From Candidatus Dormiibacterota bacterium (GTDB lineage: Bacteria; Chloroflexota; Dormibacteria; Aeolococcales; Bog-877): a stretch of 40,706 bases of DNA. Below the pieces are notes generated by a model that saw nothing but the letters and a program-made list of their open reading frames with translations, made no database searches and was not told the origin of the DNA. Shown here piece by piece: positions 1 through 8,901 of this stretch. The DNA lies in NCBI GenBank assembly GCA_027306655.1, contig DAHUZL010000213.1, positions 1-40,706 of the forward strand, given 5' to 3'. The translations under genes and the position numbers were made by a program. Every line of letters begins with the position of its first letter. The first letter of the stretch is position 1.

Positions 1-354
1 GGCCGCCAGCGGCGGGGCCCCGCGCGGCTCGACGGGCGTGCGCACCCCCGCCAGCAGCACCGCCGTGTGGGACACCAGCGCGTCCAGCCAGGCCTCCAGG
101 TCGGGCACCTGTGCCCCCGGGGCCATCAGCGCCCCGCCTGCGTCGAGCAGCACCTGGGTGGTGACGAAGGCCGCCAGCTCGGGATCGCCGACGACCGTCA
201 GCGCCCGCGCGCCCACCCATGGACGGAGCAGCTCCTGCAGACGCTGGCGGTCGGTTCCCGCCGGGTCCCGCAGCGCGGCACGCACGGCATCGAGCGCAGC
301 CACGTCGCCGGAGCCGCCGCCGCCAGCCCTCCCAGCCTGGCCCGGCCCCACCAC
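1..354 (-). CDS. Unknown protein, 3' end cut by window edge
   Basis: I do not recognise this gene. The ORF track misses it because it runs off the window, but the reverse strand reads open from a GTG at 354 to base 1 with strongly GC-biased third positions. The translation is a soluble alanine/leucine-rich protein with pieces such as 'LQELLRPWVGARALTVVGDP' and 'DLEAWLDALVSHTAVLLAG'. The start is favoured because a TACGAT hexamer (366-361) ends 6 nt upstream, the leaderless arrangement seen elsewhere in the window, and an in-frame TAA lies further upstream. It follows serC on the same strand after about 80 nt. There is no signal peptide or membrane segment in the visible part. Confidence 0.6.
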   Translation of the reverse strand, partial: MVGPGQAGRAGGGGSGDVAALDAVRAALRDPAGTDRQRLQELLRPWVGARALTVVGDPELAAFVTTQVLLDAGGALMAPGAQVPDLEAWLDALVSHTAVLLAGVRTPVEPRGAPPLAA

Positions 355-436
355 CCGGTCATCGTACCGTCGCCGAATTCGGCGAACGGGTTACGGGCCC
401 CTCACAAAAACGTCAGGTGGCGTCGGCCGTCGGCAA

Positions 437-1570
437 TCACATGGGGGTGAGCGCGGCCACCACGTGGTCGATCGCCGCCAGCAGACGGCGGCAGTCCTCC
501 AGCTCAACGGCGGGGAAGAGACCCACTCGCAGCTGGTTGCGGCCCAGCTTGCGGTAGGCGTCGGTGTCGACGATCCCGTTGCGTCGCAGCACCGCGCTGA
601 CGGTCGCGGCGGCGATGGCGGGGTCGAGGTCGATCGTCGCCACCACCGGGCTGCGCATCGCCCGGTCGGTGACGAACGGGCTGGCGAACGGACGTGACTC
701 GGCCCAGTCGTAGACCAGCGCCGAGGCCGCTGCCGAGCGCGCCGCCGCGAACGCCAGCCCGCCCTGCTCCAGCATCCACTCCAGCTGATGCACGGCCAGG
801 AAGAGGGTGGCCAGGCTGGGAGTGTTGAGGGTCTGCTGCAGGCGTGAGCTCTCCAACGCCAGGTGGAGGCTGAGCGAGCTCGGGACCCAGCGGGGGGAGG
901 CGTGGAGGCGCTCGATCCGCTCGATCGCGGCCGGTGAGCAGAGGGCGACCCAGAGGCCGCCGTCGGCGGCGAAGACCTTCTGCAGCGAGAAGTAGTAGAC
1001 GTCGGCCTGGGCCAGGTCGACGTCGATCGCCCCCGCCGCCGAGGTCGCGTCCACCAGCACCAGCCCATCGGCGGCGGGGCGTCGAATCGGCATCACGACG
1101 CCGGTCGACGTCTCGTTGTGGGTGAGCGCGTACGTATCGACGTCGGCGGTGGGGCGGGGGAGGGGATGGCGGCCGGCGGCCGCCTCGATCAGCTCCGGCG
1201 GCGCCAGGTGGGGCGCGGACCCGGCCGCGGCCGCGAACTTCTGCGAGAACTCACCGAAGACGCAGTGTTGACTGCGCCGCTCGACCAGCCCCAGGGTGGC
1301 GGCGTCCCAGAAGAGAGAGGCGCCCCCATTGCCCAGCATCACCTCGTACCCGTCCGGAGGCCGCAGCAGCTGAACCAGCCCGCGACGGAGTCGGGCCACC
1401 ATGTCGCGCACCGGGGCCTGACGATGGCTGGTGCCGAGGTAGGCGGTGCCGGAGTCGACCAGGGCCCGGACCGCCTGCGAGCGTACCTTAGAGGGACCGC
1501 ACCCGAAGCGCCCGTCCTGGGGCCGCAGCGCGGGCGGAAGCGTCAGATCGGGAACGGCGCTGGTCGGCAT
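437..1570 (-). CDS. serC: Phosphoserine aminotransferase (actinobacterial SerC type)
   Basis: PLP enzyme that converts 3-phosphohydroxypyruvate and glutamate to phosphoserine in serine synthesis; cytosolic. The 377-aa product has the N-terminal 'DGRFGCGPSKVR' signature, 'LGTSHRQAPVRDMV', 'MLGNGGASLFWDAA', the 'THNETSTGVV' segment and 'SLQKVFAADGGLW', where the lysine is the expected Schiff-base residue. Length and motifs match the mycobacterial/actinobacterial SerC branch rather than the E. coli type. The start is the ATG at 1570; the longer ORF extends into the divergent aminotransferase gene and reads as low-complexity shadow. A TAGACT hexamer (1584-1579) lies 8 nt upstream of the ATG, so transcription may be leaderless. 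It shares a 34-nt divergent intergenic region with the next gene. Confidence 0.9.
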   Translation of the reverse strand: MPTSAVPDLTLPPALRPQDGRFGCGPSKVRSQAVRALVDSGTAYLGTSHRQAPVRDMVARLRRGLVQLLRPPDGYEVMLGNGGASLFWDAATLGLVERRSQHCVFGEFSQKFAAAAGSAPHLAPPELIEAAAGRHPLPRPTADVDTYALTHNETSTGVVMPIRRPAADGLVLVDATSAAGAIDVDLAQADVYYFSLQKVFAADGGLWVALCSPAAIERIERLHASPRWVPSSLSLHLALESSRLQQTLNTPSLATLFLAVHQLEWMLEQGGLAFAAARSAAASALVYDWAESRPFASPFVTDRAMRSPVVATIDLDPAIAAATVSAVLRRNGIVDTDAYRKLGRNQLRVGLFPAVELEDCRRLLAAIDHVVAALTPM

Positions 1571-1578
1571 CGGCCGCC

Positions 1579-1588
1579 AGTCTACCGT
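1579..1588. promoter_or_regulatory. Overlapping divergent -10 hexamers, serC / aminotransferase
   Basis: The 34-nt divergent gap contains TAGACT on the minus strand (1584-1579) ending 8 nt before the serC ATG, and TACCGT on the plus strand (1583-1588) upstream of the GGGAGG of the aminotransferase. The two hexamers overlap, so simultaneous RNA polymerase binding is unlikely. There is no clear -35 for either. Confidence 0.4.
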
Positions 1589-1604
1589 CCCCTTGGGAGG
1601 ACCC

Positions 1605-2795
1605 ATGCCGCGCATCGCCCAGACCGTCGCCGCCATCGGGGAATCGGCCACGCTCGCCGTCGACCGCCGCGCCCGGGCGCTGGCCGCCCGCGGGATCCCG
1701 GTGATCTCGTTCGGCGCGGGGGAGCCCGACTTCCCCACCCCCCCGCACGTGGTGGAGGCAGCCCTGGCGGCGTGCCGCGACCCCCGCGACCACCACTACT
1801 CAGCCGCCAACGGCCTGGCGGAGCTGCGCCGCGCGATCGCCGACAAGACCGAGCGGGACTCGGGCGTGGTGGTGACGCCGGACCAGGTGCTGGTCACCAA
1901 CGGCAGCAAGCAGGCGGTGGCGCACGCCTTCACCACCCTGCTCGACCTCGGCGACGAGGTCCTCATCCCCGCGCCGTACTGGGTCACCTACCCGGAGGCG
2001 GTTCGTCTCGCGGGAGGCCGCCCGGTCGCGGTCCCGGGCGACCCCGGCCACGGCCACCGGGTCGACCCCGAGCGCCTGGAGCGGGCCCGCACGGCGCGGA
2101 CCCGCGTGCTCCTGCTCAACTCACCGGTGAACCCGACCGGCACCGCGTACACCGAGGACGAGCTGCGCGCCATCGGCGAGTGGGCGCTGGACCGCGACCT
2201 CTGGGTGGTGTGCGACGAGATCTACGAACACCTCGTCTATCCCCCCCGCCGATTCCACTCCCTGGCCCGGGTGGTGCCGGCGCTGCAGGCGCGCACGCTG
2301 ATCCTCAACGGCGTCGCCAAGAGCTACGCCATGACCGGGTGGCGGGTGGGCTGGCTGATCGCGCCGCCGGACGTGGCCGGAGCGGCGGCCAACCTCCAGT
2401 CCCACGTCTGCGGCAACGTGGCCAACGTCTCCCAGCGCGCGGCGATCGCCGCCCTCGACGGCCCCACCGAGGCGCTCCAGGCGATGCGGGCAGCGTTCGA
2501 TCGCCGCCGCCGGCTGCTGGTCGAGGGCCTGGGCACCGTCGCCGGGGTCGTCTGCCCCGAGCCGGACGGCGCCTTCTACGTCTTCCCGTCGGTGGAGGGG
2601 GTGCTGGGCCGCACCGTGGGGGGGCGGCCGGTGACCACCGCGATCGAGCTTGCGGAGGCGCTCCTGGACGTGGCCCGGGTGGCGGTGGTCCCCGGGGAGG
2701 CATTCGGCTGCCCCGGCCACGTCCGGCTCGCCTTCGCGCTCGCCGACGGTGACATCAGGGAGGGGGTGGAACGCCTCCGGTCCGCCCTCGGCTGA
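1605..2795 (+). CDS. Class I aminotransferase, aspartate aminotransferase-like
   Basis: PLP-dependent transaminase of fold type I, 396 aa, most like bacterial Ib aspartate aminotransferases (AspC/AspB), transferring amino groups between aspartate or related acids and 2-oxoglutarate. Visible motifs are 'ISFGAGEPDFPTP', 'HYSAANGLAELR', 'NGSKQAVAHAF' (cofactor phosphate contact), 'NSPVNPTGTAY', 'CDEIYEHLVY' and the Schiff-base lysine in 'NGVAKSYAMTGWRVGW'. The C-terminal arginine that binds the substrate carboxylate fits 'CPGHVRLAFAL'. The start is ATG 1605 with a GGGAGG Shine-Dalgarno 4 nt upstream; the longer ORF-track start is antisense to serC. Exact substrate preference (Asp, Glu, prephenate) cannot be read from sequence. 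Divergent from serC, suggesting an amino-acid synthesis pair. Confidence 0.88.
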   Translation: MPRIAQTVAAIGESATLAVDRRARALAARGIPVISFGAGEPDFPTPPHVVEAALAACRDPRDHHYSAANGLAELRRAIADKTERDSGVVVTPDQVLVTNGSKQAVAHAFTTLLDLGDEVLIPAPYWVTYPEAVRLAGGRPVAVPGDPGHGHRVDPERLERARTARTRVLLLNSPVNPTGTAYTEDELRAIGEWALDRDLWVVCDEIYEHLVYPPRRFHSLARVVPALQARTLILNGVAKSYAMTGWRVGWLIAPPDVAGAAANLQSHVCGNVANVSQRAAIAALDGPTEALQAMRAAFDRRRRLLVEGLGTVAGVVCPEPDGAFYVFPSVEGVLGRTVGGRPVTTAIELAEALLDVARVAVVPGEAFGCPGHVRLAFALADGDIREGVERLRSALG

Positions 2796-2911
2796 CCCCG
2801 CCCGGCTGGTGGGCGGCGCTCCGGATCGCCCTCGGCGCGATCGTCTGCGTCGACGCCGTCCTGGAGTGGCAGCCGAGCGCGTTCCAGGAGTTTCTGGGGC
2901 TGGCCTACGGG

Positions 2912-4315
2912 GTGGCGACCAGCTCCCCGGGACCGATCGGCAGCCTTCTGCTCGGCGCGGACCACCTCCTCGCCGGCGACCCCGTCCTCGCCAACGCGCT
3001 CCTGGCGGCGGCGGAGACGGCGGTGGGGGTCGCGCTCGTCGCCGGGCTGGCGACACCCTGGGCGCTCTCCGCCATGGTGCCGCTCTTCCTGGCGATCTGG
3101 AGCGTGGGCCAGGGCTTCGGGCTGCCCCTCACCCCGGGGACGACGGACCTCAACTCCGGGCTCGTCTACGTGCTCCTCGCGGCCGCCCTGCTGCGGGGAC
3201 GCTGCTGGACGCGATGGAGCGTGGACGCCTGGGCGGCGGCCGACCGCCCGGCTTCGCCGGGAGCAGCCGCTCGCCCCCGACGCGCCGCGGTCCGGCTCGG
3301 CGTGGCCGGTGCCGGTCTCCTGGGCCTCGCCGCCCTCACCACGGTCAGCGTCCTCGCCCGGGCGGGGTCGGGGGCAGCCCCTCAGCCGGTGGCGGGCGCG
3401 GCCCTCGCGCTCGACCCCGCCACCGGCAGCGTGGTCCTCTTCGGCGGCTGCGGCCCGCTCGTCTGCAGCGTCGCGACGTGGACCTGGGACGGCCGCCGGT
3501 GGCGCGCGCGCCACCCCCGGCTCGCCCCGCCGCCACGGGGGTATGGCGCGATGGCCGCGGAGCCGGGGACCGCGGACCTGGTGCTGATCGGGGGCAGCGC
3601 GGAGCTGGGAGCGGGCCCCAGCGCCCGTGCCGCCTGGGCCTGGGACGGCCGCGACTGGCGCCGCCTCCCCGGGAGGGCCCCCGGTCCCCGCCGCTTCCCC
3701 GCCCTCGCCGCGGACCCCAGGACCGGCCAGCTGCTGCTCTTCGGGGGGGACGATGGCCACGGCCACGTGCTGGGAGGAACCTGGATCCGCCGCGCCGATC
3801 GCTGGACAGAGGTCACCGGCGGCCTCCAGCCACCCCCGCGCACAGGGGCCGCGATGGCCTATGACCCCGCCCTCGGAGGGGTCCTCCTGTTCGGCGGCAA
3901 TGGCGGCGGCGGCCGCCTCGACGACACCTGGCTCTGGAGCGGGCGGGCCTGGTCCCGGCTGCACCCGGCGACCCGCCCGCCCCCCCGGGCGTATCTGGGG
4001 ATGGCGACCGACCCGCGGCTCAGGACGGTCGTGCTCTTCACCGGCGCCGGCAGCCCCGGGGCCTCGACCTGGACCTACGGGCCCCACGGGTGGGTGCCCC
4101 ACCCCGGTGGACCGATCCCGCCGACGGCGAGCTTCGCCTCGCTGGCGACCGCTCCCGGTGGACGGGGCGTGGCCCTCTTCGGCGGTCTCACCGTGTCCGG
4201 GTACAGCTTCGGGGCCTCGTCGGCGGGCTACGGCGGTCAGCTCTGGCTGTGGAACGGCCGGGGGTGGCGGGTCGCCCCGGGATCCGCCCTCGCCCCCCAC
4301 CCCGGCGACGATTGA
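2912..4315 (+). CDS. Membrane protein with C-terminal Kelch-repeat domain
   Basis: Function unknown. The N-terminal ~110 residues are hydrophobic with three or four likely membrane spans, loosely DoxX-like; another span sits near 'VRLGVAGAGLLGLAALTTVS'. The rest is a series of about six Kelch units with the pattern 'xxMAxDPxxGxxLLFGG' followed by 'TWxWDGxxW', which should fold into a beta-propeller outside the membrane. The start is uncertain. GTG 2912 is the first standard start in frame, but the frame stays open and hydrophobic upstream ('WWAALRIALGAIVCVDAVLEW') as far as a CTG at 2792 that overlaps the stop of the preceding gene. The true protein may therefore be about 40 residues longer. 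No Shine-Dalgarno is visible at 2912. It ends 21 nt from a convergent gene. Confidence 0.7.
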   Translation: MATSSPGPIGSLLLGADHLLAGDPVLANALLAAAETAVGVALVAGLATPWALSAMVPLFLAIWSVGQGFGLPLTPGTTDLNSGLVYVLLAAALLRGRCWTRWSVDAWAAADRPASPGAAARPRRAAVRLGVAGAGLLGLAALTTVSVLARAGSGAAPQPVAGAALALDPATGSVVLFGGCGPLVCSVATWTWDGRRWRARHPRLAPPPRGYGAMAAEPGTADLVLIGGSAELGAGPSARAAWAWDGRDWRRLPGRAPGPRRFPALAADPRTGQLLLFGGDDGHGHVLGGTWIRRADRWTEVTGGLQPPPRTGAAMAYDPALGGVLLFGGNGGGGRLDDTWLWSGRAWSRLHPATRPPPRAYLGMATDPRLRTVVLFTGAGSPGASTWTYGPHGWVPHPGGPIPPTASFASLATAPGGRGVALFGGLTVSGYSFGASSAGYGGQLWLWNGRGWRVAPGSALAPHPGDD

Positions 4316-4336
4316 CCGGGCGTCCGGCCAGAGTCC

Positions 4337-4825
4337 TCAGTCGAGCCGCCGCTTCTCGGCCTCGAACTCCTGGTCGGTGAGGGAGCCCTCGGCGTGGAGG
4401 CGGGCGAGCCGCTCCAGGTGCCCCAACCGGTCGTCAGGCTCCCCTGGGACCTGGTGAGTGTCCGATCCGAGGTGGGCCTCGACGTACCCCTTCATCTCGC
4501 GGACGATGTCGTTGTCGCGGCGGCGGAACGCCACCGCGTACTCATCCCGCCGCTGGGCCGCGGGGTTGCGCCGGGGCGGCTCGTCGCCGCCGGGAGTGAA
4601 CGTCATGTAGCCCGGGTGGAAGCGGCTCGCCCACTGCACCTCGACCGACTGGATGGTCGCGTACGGGACCGCCCGCTCGCTCTTCGGGAACCCGGTGCCG
4701 AGCCGGGCGAGCCCGCCCGGGCGGCGGATCACCACCCGGTCCGGCCAGCATTCGATGAGGCCGTTGGTCCCCTTGAGGAGGTACTCGGGCTGGCCCCGGA
4801 CGCCCGCCGCCGCCGCGTCCGCCAT
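4337..4825 (-). CDS. SHOCT-domain protein
   Basis: Protein of 162 aa and unknown function. The first ~85 residues form a small beta-rich region ('LLKGTNGLIECWPDRVVIRR', then 'VPYATIQSVEVQWASRF') resembling the PH-like DUF4429-type module that often precedes SHOCT. The last ~30 residues match the SHOCT (short C-terminal) domain: 'LERLARLHAEGSLTDQEFE' with the usual glycine turn between two helices, ending in 'EAEKRRLD'. SHOCT is thought to mediate oligomerisation. The start is ATG 4825 with GGGAGGG 5 nt upstream; a TATCCT hexamer (4867-4862) further up is a candidate -10. The ORF-track start at 4933 reaches into the neighbouring gene. Cytosolic, no signal peptide. Confidence 0.75.
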   Translation of the reverse strand: MADAAAAGVRGQPEYLLKGTNGLIECWPDRVVIRRPGGLARLGTGFPKSERAVPYATIQSVEVQWASRFHPGYMTFTPGGDEPPRRNPAAQRRDEYAVAFRRRDNDIVREMKGYVEAHLGSDTHQVPGEPDDRLGHLERLARLHAEGSLTDQEFEAEKRRLD

Positions 4826-4880
4826 CAGGACCCTCCCAACCCGCCCGCCGCCGGCCGCAAAAGGATACCCGGGGGCGGGA

Positions 4881-5528
4881 TCAGAGACCGATCGGTGCCT
4901 GGCGCACCCGGGCGACGGCGGCGGCATCGCCACGCAGATCGACCCGCGCGTGCCGCTGCCGACCGGATGCGAAGAGGCAGAGCTCGGCGGGATCGCCCGC
5001 CACCTCGACCGCCGGGCTGCCCGACCGCACGGTCACGGCCTCGCCGGTCGGCCGGCGGAGGACAACCCCGCCCGGGACGCGCCGCATCGCGAGCCGCGCG
5101 ATCCCGCGGAGCCGTCGCCACAGCTCGGCCTCGTGGGCCGGCGCCAGGACACGCGGCGCCCATCCCGGCTGAGCCCGACGCAGGTCCTCGTGGTGGAGGA
5201 ACATCTCGACCCCGTTGGCGGCCGCGTCGATGGCCGGCCAGGCCAGCGGCGACCAGCGCGGCGGTCCCGAGCGAACCAGGGCGACCAGCTCCGCGAAGGG
5301 CCGCGCCGCCGTCCGCCGCTGCACCCGCCGGGTCCAGCCGGCGAGGGGCGCGATCACGATCCCCAGGGCCGCATCGGGGCGACGCTCGCGGAGGGCGACG
5401 TGGGCCGCGAGGTCCCGAGCCACCCACCCGTCGCAGAGGGTGGGGGCGTCCGGGCCGCCGCTGTGGAGGCGGTCGGCCAGCGCAGCGCGCTCCACGCGCG
5501 CCAGCGGCTCCACCGCCAGCGGCGCCAT
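4881..5528 (-). CDS. TIGR03085-type DinB-fold metal-binding protein
   Basis: A 215-aa protein of the maleylpyruvate isomerase/DinB-like superfamily common in Actinobacteria, where members are mycothiol- or other thiol-linked transferases. The N-terminal helix-bundle part shows 'ALADRLHSGGPDAPTLCDGW', 'RDLAAHVALRERRPDAALG' and 'GVEMFLHHEDLRRAQPGW'. The conserved histidines in LAAH and FLHHED would bind a divalent metal. The C-terminal half ('GGVVLRRPTGEAVTV', 'GDPAELCLFASGR') is an SCP2-like module that often follows. The ATG overlaps the stop of the upstream dehydratase gene (ATGA at 5528), so the two are translationally coupled. The substrate is not identifiable. Confidence 0.75.
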   Translation of the reverse strand: MAPLAVEPLARVERAALADRLHSGGPDAPTLCDGWVARDLAAHVALRERRPDAALGIVIAPLAGWTRRVQRRTAARPFAELVALVRSGPPRWSPLAWPAIDAAANGVEMFLHHEDLRRAQPGWAPRVLAPAHEAELWRRLRGIARLAMRRVPGGVVLRRPTGEAVTVRSGSPAVEVAGDPAELCLFASGRQRHARVDLRGDAAAVARVRQAPIGL

Positions 5529-6613
5529 CAGCTCTCCGGGTCGGCAACCGCGAGGCGCGCCAGGTCGCGGGCGTCGACATTCCCGCCGGTGAGGACGAGG
5601 GCCACCGTCGCGTGGCGGGGAAGGCGGAACGCGCCGGCAGGGCAGGGCGGCCCGAGCCGCTCGTCACCGATCGCGAGACGCCCGGCGATCAGCGCCGCCA
5701 GGGGAAGGGCGCCGGTCGGCTCCACCACCAGCTTGGCCCGGGTCCACAGCCACCAGAGGGCGAGCCCGATCGCGGCCTCGTCGACGGTGACGATCGCGTC
5801 GACCTGGTCGCGGATCACCGCCCACGGCTGCTCGCCGACCTGGAGGGTGCGCACGCCGTCGGCGACCGTCGCCGGCGGGGCCGCCAGCGAGACCCGGTGC
5901 CCCGCCGCCAGCGACCGGGCAGCGTCGTCGGCCGAGGCGGGTTCCACCCCGATCACCAGGGTGCCCGGGCTCACCGCGCGGCAGACGGTGGCGGTGCCGG
6001 CGATCAGCCCGCCCCCGCCGACCGGGACCACGACCGCGTCGGGCGGCGTGCCCATCCGGCGGGACTGGGCCAGCAGCTCCAAGGCGCAGGTCCCCTGGCC
6101 CGCGATGACGTCGGCGTCATCGTAGGGATGGACCAGGCGCAGCCCCCGGGCCTGGGCGAGCCCGTGCGCGACCTCCTCGCGATTGCGCCCGTCGACGCCC
6201 TCGGTGACGACCTCGGCGCCGTAGGCGCGGGTCGCCGCCACCTTCAGCGGGGAGGCGTCCTGCGGCATCACCACTGTCGCCGCCAGCCCCAGGTCACGCG
6301 CCGCCAGCGCCACCGCCTGGGCATGGTTGCCGGAGGAGACGGCGGCGAGCGAGCGGCGGTCGCCGCGCTCCAATCCCGCCAGCACGGCGTTGAAGGCGCC
6401 CCGCGCCTTGAACGCCCCGCCGCGCTGGAACCCCTCCGCCTTCAGCAGCAGGTGGGCGCCCACCCGCTCGTCCAGGCTGCGCGCGGTGAGGAGTGGCGTC
6501 CGGTGCACCCTCCCCGCGATCCGCGCTCGCGCCGCCTCCACGTCGGCCAGGGTCGGCAGCGGCGGCCCGCCCGGGACCGGGCCGGCGGTGGCAGGCGACG
6601 AGAGCGGGGCCAT
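5528..6613 (-). CDS. Threonine dehydratase / serine racemase-family PLP enzyme
   Basis: PLP fold type II enzyme of 361 aa, most likely a catabolic threonine (serine) ammonia-lyase giving 2-oxobutyrate and ammonia. The Schiff-base lysine is in '[17 protein letters not shown]', the substrate loop is '[14 protein letters not shown]', and the glycine-rich phosphate loop is '[11 protein letters not shown]'. There is no C-terminal ACT domain, so it is the short TdcB/serine racemase-like form, not biosynthetic IlvA with regulation. The start is ATG 6613: a TAGCAT hexamer (6626-6621) ends 7 nt upstream, a leaderless layout, while the ORF-track start at 6682 lies inside the divergent gene. It is coupled to the TIGR03085-type gene by a 1-nt overlap. 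Related beta-eliminating enzymes cannot be excluded. Confidence 0.85.
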   Translation of the reverse strand: MAPLSSPATAGPVPGGPPLPTLADVEAARARIAGRVHRTPLLTARSLDERVGAHLLLKAEGFQRGGAFKARGAFNAVLAGLERGDRRSLAAVSSGNHAQAVALAARDLGLAATVVMPQDASPLKVAATRAYGAEVVTEGVDGRNREEVAHGLAQARGLRLVHPYDDADVIAGQGTCALELLAQSRRMGTPPDAVVVPVGGGGLIAGTATVCRAVSPGTLVIGVEPASADDAARSLAAGHRVSLAAPPATVADGVRTLQVGEQPWAVIRDQVDAIVTVDEAAIGLALWWLWTRAKLVVEPTGALPLAALIAGRLAIGDERLGPPCPAGAFRLPRHATVALVLTGGNVDARDLARLAVADPES

Positions 6614-6633
6614 CCGCGCGATGCTACCGCGCG

Positions 6634-6655
6634 CCGGCCGGTGGGGTCCGGCCGG
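6634..6655. repeat. Repeated CCGGCCGG palindrome in divergent promoter region
   Basis: Two copies of the self-complementary 8-mer CCGGCCGG (6634-6641 and 6648-6655) separated by 6 nt lie between the divergent dehydratase and aldehyde dehydrogenase genes. This could be a hairpin or an operator. In DNA this GC-rich the match has modest weight. Confidence 0.3.
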
Positions 6656-6675
6656 AGGCCGCGAGGAGGACGGTG

Positions 6676-8130
6676 ATGGCATCGACCACCACCGAGAGCC
6701 CAGGTCACGGCGTGGTCCCGTCGCCGCCCGGCCACTTCATCGACGGGGCCTTCGTGGAGCCGGAGCGCCCGCGGACGATCGCGGTGGTGGATCCCACCAC
6801 CGAGGAGGTGGCGGCCCACGCCCCCGAGGGCACGCCGGGCGACGTCGACCGTGCGGTCGCGGCCGCCGCCCGGGCCGCCGCGGGGTGGGCGGCCACCCCG
6901 CCAGCGGAGCGGGCCACGCATCTCCTCGCGATCCTCCAGGCGCTGCGGTCACGGGCTGACGACCTCGCCCGCCTGATCGCGATCGAGGTCGGCAGCGGCC
7001 TGCGGTTCGCCCGTGCGGTCCAGGTCGGCCTGCCTCTGACCACCCTCGAGGTGACGGCCGAGCTCCTCCGGGAGCTGCCGTTCGAGGAGGAGATGGGCTC
7101 CTCGCTGGTGGTGCACGAAGCGGCCGGGGTGGTCGGAGCGATCACGCCCTGGAACTACCCGCTTCACCAGCTGGTCGCCAAGGTCGCCCCCGCCCTCGCC
7201 GCCGGGTGCACGGTGGTCGCCAAGCCGAGCGAGGTGGCCCCGCTCGCCGCCTTCGCCTTCGCCGAGATCGCCGGCGCCGCCCTGCCGCCGGGCGTGCTCA
7301 ACGTCGTCGGCGGGACCGGCCCGGTGGTGGGGGAGGCGCTGGCGGCGCACCGGGGGGTGGACCTGGTCTCCTTCACCGGCTCCACCCGGGCCGGGCGGCG
7401 GGTGGCGGAGCTGGCGGCGGCGACCGTGAAGCGGGTCACCCTCGAGCTGGGGGGGAAGTCGGCCACGGTCGTGCTCGCCGACGCCGACCTCGCCCGGGCC
7501 GTGTCGACCGGGGTCAAGAGCGCCTACCTCAACTCCGGTCAGACGTGCAACGCCCTGACCCGGATGCTGGTGCCGCGCCCGCGCCAGGCGGAGGCGATCG
7601 CCATCGCCATCGAGACCGCGGCCTCCCTGCCGGTGGGGGACCCGCTCCACCCCGATACGCGCCTCGGCCCGGTGGTGTCGGCGGCGCAGCGGGACCGCGT
7701 GACCGCCCACCTCGAGCGGGGGCTGGCCGAGGGGGCACGCTGCGTCCTCGGCGGCCCCGGCCGGCCGGAGGGCCTGGCGCGGGGCTACTTCGTGCGGCCG
7801 ACGATCTTCGCCGACGTGAGCCCGAGGATGGCGATCGCGCAGGAGGAGATCTTCGGCCCGGTGCTCGCCATCCTCCCCTACGACGACGAGCCGGAGGCGG
7901 TCCGGATCGCCAATGACACCATCTACGGTCTCGCCGCCGCGGTCTGGTCGGCCGACCCCGCGCGCGCCGACGCGGTCGCCCGCCAGCTGAGGGTGGGGCA
8001 GGTCGACGTCAACGGGGGCCGCTTCAACCCGCGCGCGCCCTTCGGCGGCATGAAGCAGTCGGGGATCGGGCGCGAGCTGGGCCGCTTCGGCCTGGAGGAG
8101 TTCCTGGAGCTCAAGGCGATCCAGCGGTAG
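6676..8130 (+). CDS. NAD(P)-dependent aldehyde dehydrogenase
   Basis: A 484-aa aldehyde dehydrogenase that oxidises an aldehyde to the acid with NAD(P)+. Signature segments are '[12 protein letters not shown]' (catalytic Asn), '[10 protein letters not shown]', '[12 protein letters not shown]' (nucleotide loop), '[14 protein letters not shown]' (general-base Glu), '[11 protein letters not shown]' (catalytic Cys) and '[13 protein letters not shown]'. The start is ATG 6676 with GAGGAGGA 7 nt upstream; the ORF-track start at 6493 is inside the opposite-strand gene. It is the last + gene before the OxlT-type transporter, 771 nt away. It is therefore a candidate for the aldehyde product if the ThDP enzyme at 22716-24419 acts as an acyloin-type lyase, but that link is inference. 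The substrate is otherwise unknown. Confidence 0.9.
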   Translation: MASTTTESPGHGVVPSPPGHFIDGAFVEPERPRTIAVVDPTTEEVAAHAPEGTPGDVDRAVAAAARAAAGWAATPPAERATHLLAILQALRSRADDLARLIAIEVGSGLRFARAVQVGLPLTTLEVTAELLRELPFEEEMGSSLVVHEAAGVVGAITPWNYPLHQLVAKVAPALAAGCTVVAKPSEVAPLAAFAFAEIAGAALPPGVLNVVGGTGPVVGEALAAHRGVDLVSFTGSTRAGRRVAELAAATVKRVTLELGGKSATVVLADADLARAVSTGVKSAYLNSGQTCNALTRMLVPRPRQAEAIAIAIETAASLPVGDPLHPDTRLGPVVSAAQRDRVTAHLERGLAEGARCVLGGPGRPEGLARGYFVRPTIFADVSPRMAIAQEEIFGPVLAILPYDDEPEAVRIANDTIYGLAAAVWSADPARADAVARQLRVGQVDVNGGRFNPRAPFGGMKQSGIGRELGRFGLEEFLELKAIQR

Positions 8131-8901
8131 CCGGTCCGACCCGGGCACCGCGCCATTGGTTGGGTGGGCCCGCCAACGGTTGACAATTGGGCGGGAAGGC
8201 GGCACCATGATCAGCCGACGACTCCGATGGCGGGCTCAGCCCGATGTTGATCGGTCTGCGTGTGGGGCACGTGGCCGACCGGTCGGGCAGCAGGTGCACC
8301 GGAGCCCGCGGCGCCACGAACCGGCACCCGACACGCGGAGGGGCAGCTCAGCAATGCGCGTGGGGGAGGGCATCCGAGGCCGGCTGCGGCATCGGCGCGC
8401 CACGGTGCCGACGGTCCATCTCCCGGGATGGCGCCCGTCCCGGTTCCGCCCGGGGCCGATCGGTCGCGGCGGGTCCGTCCGCCGACGGTGGACGCCGGCG
8501 CGCGTCACGTGCCATGCCCCGCGTCTGGCTCCGGCGCGGTGGCGACGTGTCGTGCGGGGTCCCTCGCTCTGGAACCGGTGGAACACGACCCGGCCGGCCC
8601 GCCCCTCCGGGCCCGCGCGGGCAGCGGTGCCCGCCGCTGGCGGCGGCCGGATCGTGTCGCGCGCCGCCGCGCTCCGCACCGGACGGCCGGCCCCGCGCAC
8701 CCCGGCGGTGCGACGCCGGCGCCGGTCGGCATCCGACCGGCCGCGGGCACCCGGTCCTGCCGGTCCCCGCGCCCCGCCCGGGACTCGCGAGCGCAGCGGA
8801 AGGACGGGTCGGTCTGAATCCATGGTCCCCGGATCGACCCCGACGACGCGGAGCTGATCGGATCCAGCACGCGACCGGCAGGGGACTTCACCTCATGGGA
8901 G
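8131..8901. other. 771-nt stretch with no supported gene
   Basis: All six frames are partly open here because of GC content, but the translations (8156-8857 +, 8236-8823 -, 8260-8817 + and others) are Arg/Pro/Gly/Ala-rich and low in complexity, with no motif and no consistent codon bias. A TTGACA box lies at 8180-8185 but no convincing -10 follows at 16-19 nt. It may hold the oxlT promoter and a long leader, or a decayed gene. I see nothing more specific. Confidence 0.5.

Noticed and set aside
4394-6676. 760-aa plus-strand ORF
   Set aside because: Shadow of three minus-strand genes (SHOCT, TIGR03085-type, dehydratase); Pro/Arg/Ala-rich, no domain.
8180-8208. TTGACA-based promoter for oxlT
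   Set aside because: The -35 is perfect but no TANNNT-like -10 occurs at 16-19 nt.
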